A stretch of 64,000 bases of DNA. It comes from Pseudarthrobacter phenanthrenivorans Sphe3 (lineage in GTDB: Bacteria; Actinomycetota; Actinomycetes; Actinomycetales; Micrococcaceae). The DNA lies in assembly GCF_000189535.1 (NCBI RefSeq), contig NC_015145.1, positions 2,914,001 to 2,978,000 of the forward strand, given 5' to 3'. Made by a program: the position numbers and the translations under genes. Of the stretch, positions 63,153 through 64,000 are shown piece by piece; the stretch's first letter is position 1, and the number at the start of each line of letters is the position of its first letter. Under the pieces are notes generated by a model, which saw nothing but the letters and a program-made list of their open reading frames with translations, made no database searches and was not told where the DNA came from.

Positions 63153-63527
63153 TTAACGGGCCTTCTTCTTGCCGGCGACGGTGCGCTTCGGGCCCTTGCG
63201 GGTACGGGCGTTGGTCTTCGTACGCTGTCCGCGTACGGGCAGGCCCTTGCGGTGGCGCAGGCCTTCGTAGCTGCCGATTTCAACCTTGCGGCGGATATCT
63301 GCTGCTACTTCGCGGCGAAGGTCACCCTCAACCTTGTAGTTGCCTTCAATGTAGTCACGCAGCTCAACCAGCTGGGCATCGGTCAGGTCCTTGACGCGAA
63401 CGTCAGCGCTGATGCCAGTGGCGGCCAGGGTTTCGTGTGCACGGGTCTTGCCCACGCCGTAGATGTAAGTAAGCGCAATTTCCAGCCGCTTTTCGCGGGG
63501 AATGTCTACGCCAGCGAGACGAGCCAT
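63153..63527 (-). CDS. rpsM: 30S ribosomal protein S13
   Basis: 124 residues. Starts [26 protein letters not shown], with [35 protein letters not shown] as the conserved C-terminal basic block and end KKKAR. It sits at the head of the small subunit and contacts the P-site tRNA and L5. It follows rpmJ after 174 bp. Confidence 0.98.
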   Translation of the reverse strand: MARLAGVDIPREKRLEIALTYIYGVGKTRAHETLAATGISADVRVKDLTDAQLVELRDYIEGNYKVEGDLRREVAADIRRKVEIGSYEGLRHRKGLPVRGQRTKTNARTRKGPKRTVAGKKKAR

Positions 63528-63701
63528 AGTGGCAGTACTCCTTGATAAACCGGAGGTCGTAGGCAGTACACCCGCACGTTCCGTGCGGCCCCAGCCTCCG
63601 ACCGGGGGTTAGCTGCCCGGGCTCCATACGTCCCAGATCAGCTTGTGCTGCCTTTATTTACTTGCGTGGGTTAACAACCCAGGATTTCCCAGTGAAGGGA
63701 A

Positions 63702-63815
63702 TTAGCCCTGGCGCTGCTTGTGGCGCGGGTTCTCGCAGATCACCATGACCCGGCCATTACGGCGGATCACTTTGCACTTTTCGCAGATCTGCTTGACGCT
63801 CGGCTTGACCTTCAT
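63702..63815 (-). CDS. rpmJ: 50S ribosomal protein L36
   Basis: 37 residues: [20 protein letters not shown] followed by [17 protein letters not shown]. The zinc-binding residues Cys11, Cys14, Cys27 and His32 are all present, so this is the zinc-containing (C+) form. The ATG at 63815 is preceded by AAGGAAT. The gene is shorter than many ORF callers report; it lies between infA and rpsM as in most bacteria. Confidence 0.96.
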   Translation of the reverse strand: MKVKPSVKQICEKCKVIRRNGRVMVICENPRHKQRQG

Positions 63816-63884
63816 GGCATTCCTTTGCGTGTAACAGTTGGTCAACTGGAGCGGCGCCAGCTCACACCGGGGCCGCCCAGCAAT

Positions 63885-64000
63885 TTACTTGTAGCGGTAG
63901 ACGATACGACCACGGGTGAGGTCGTACGGGCTCAGCTCCACCACTACGCGGTCCTCAGGGAGAATCCTGATGTAGTGCTGACGCATCTTTCCAGAGATAT
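63885..64000 (-). CDS. infA: Translation initiation factor IF-1, C-terminal part (cut by window edge)
   Basis: The last ~38 codons are visible: [20 protein letters not shown], then [15 protein letters not shown] and stop. This is the OB-fold C-terminal half of IF-1, which binds the ribosomal A site during initiation. The gene continues beyond base 64000. It begins the infA-rpmJ-rpsM-rpsK-rpoA-rplQ series. Confidence 0.96.
   Translation of the reverse strand, partial: ISGKMRQHYIRILPEDRVVVELSPYDLTRGRIVYRYK

Overview
The window is chromosomal DNA from a high-GC actinobacterium, most likely a Micrococcaceae member close to Arthrobacter/Pseudarthrobacter. Evidence: many GTG starts and 1-4 nt overlaps, groESL behind tandem CIRCE elements, mycothiol/inositol genes (mshA, ino1), the trehalose genes glgX-treY-treZ, and the rplQ-truA ... 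rplM-rpsI-glmM ribosomal neighbourhood. No phage, insertion sequence, CRISPR array, rRNA or tRNA gene was seen. Both edges cut genes: groEL at the left and infA at the right.

Layout. 1-1018: groEL (partial) and groES, minus strand, under two CIRCE operators. 1060-7469: an EamA transporter, a small membrane protein, a methyltransferase, a shikimate-dehydrogenase-like protein, a NagZ-like lipoprotein and a GCS2-type ligase. 7579-11687: translationally coupled alr-tsaE-tsaB-rimI-tsaD. 11729-19937: a PfkB kinase divergent from a GH4 glycosidase, then mshA, fhs, a repeat-rich gap, ino1 and an aldo-keto reductase. 20041-26371: glgX-treY-treZ. 26441-34354: nnr, acpS, glmS, coaA, a Tat-type lipoprotein peptidase, mscL and glmM. 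34418-39614: a three-gene envelope glycan cluster (DUF6541-like protein, GT2-GtrA fusion, GT39/ArnT-like protein). 39908-40893: rplM-rpsI. 41189-56718: two complete Tad (tight adherence / Flp pilus) loci in tandem, sharing one prepilin peptidase. 56812-59988: an HPt-like protein, a PhoB-type response regulator and a PAS histidine kinase. 59985 to the end: truA and infA-rpmJ-rpsM-rpsK-rpoA-rplQ, all on the minus strand.

How it fits together. The housekeeping backbone (infA...rplQ-truA-rplM-rpsI-glmM-coaA-glmS-acpS-nnr-alr-tsaEB-rimI-tsaD-groES-groEL) resembles the order in other actinobacteria, and accessory blocks interrupt it. The most striking block is the duplicated Tad machinery. Each locus has pilin(s), TadE- and TadG-like pseudopilins, a CpaB/SAF protein, TadZ, the TadA ATPase, TadB and TadC in the same order with nearly the same gene junctions. 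In both, a strong hairpin separates the major pilin gene(s) from the assembly genes, as expected if pilin mRNA must exceed machinery mRNA. The adjacent two-component genes include an HPt protein whose phosphorylatable histidine is replaced by isoleucine. The glycan cluster next to rpsI may build or modify a surface polymer. mshA and ino1 together provide the first steps of mycothiol synthesis.
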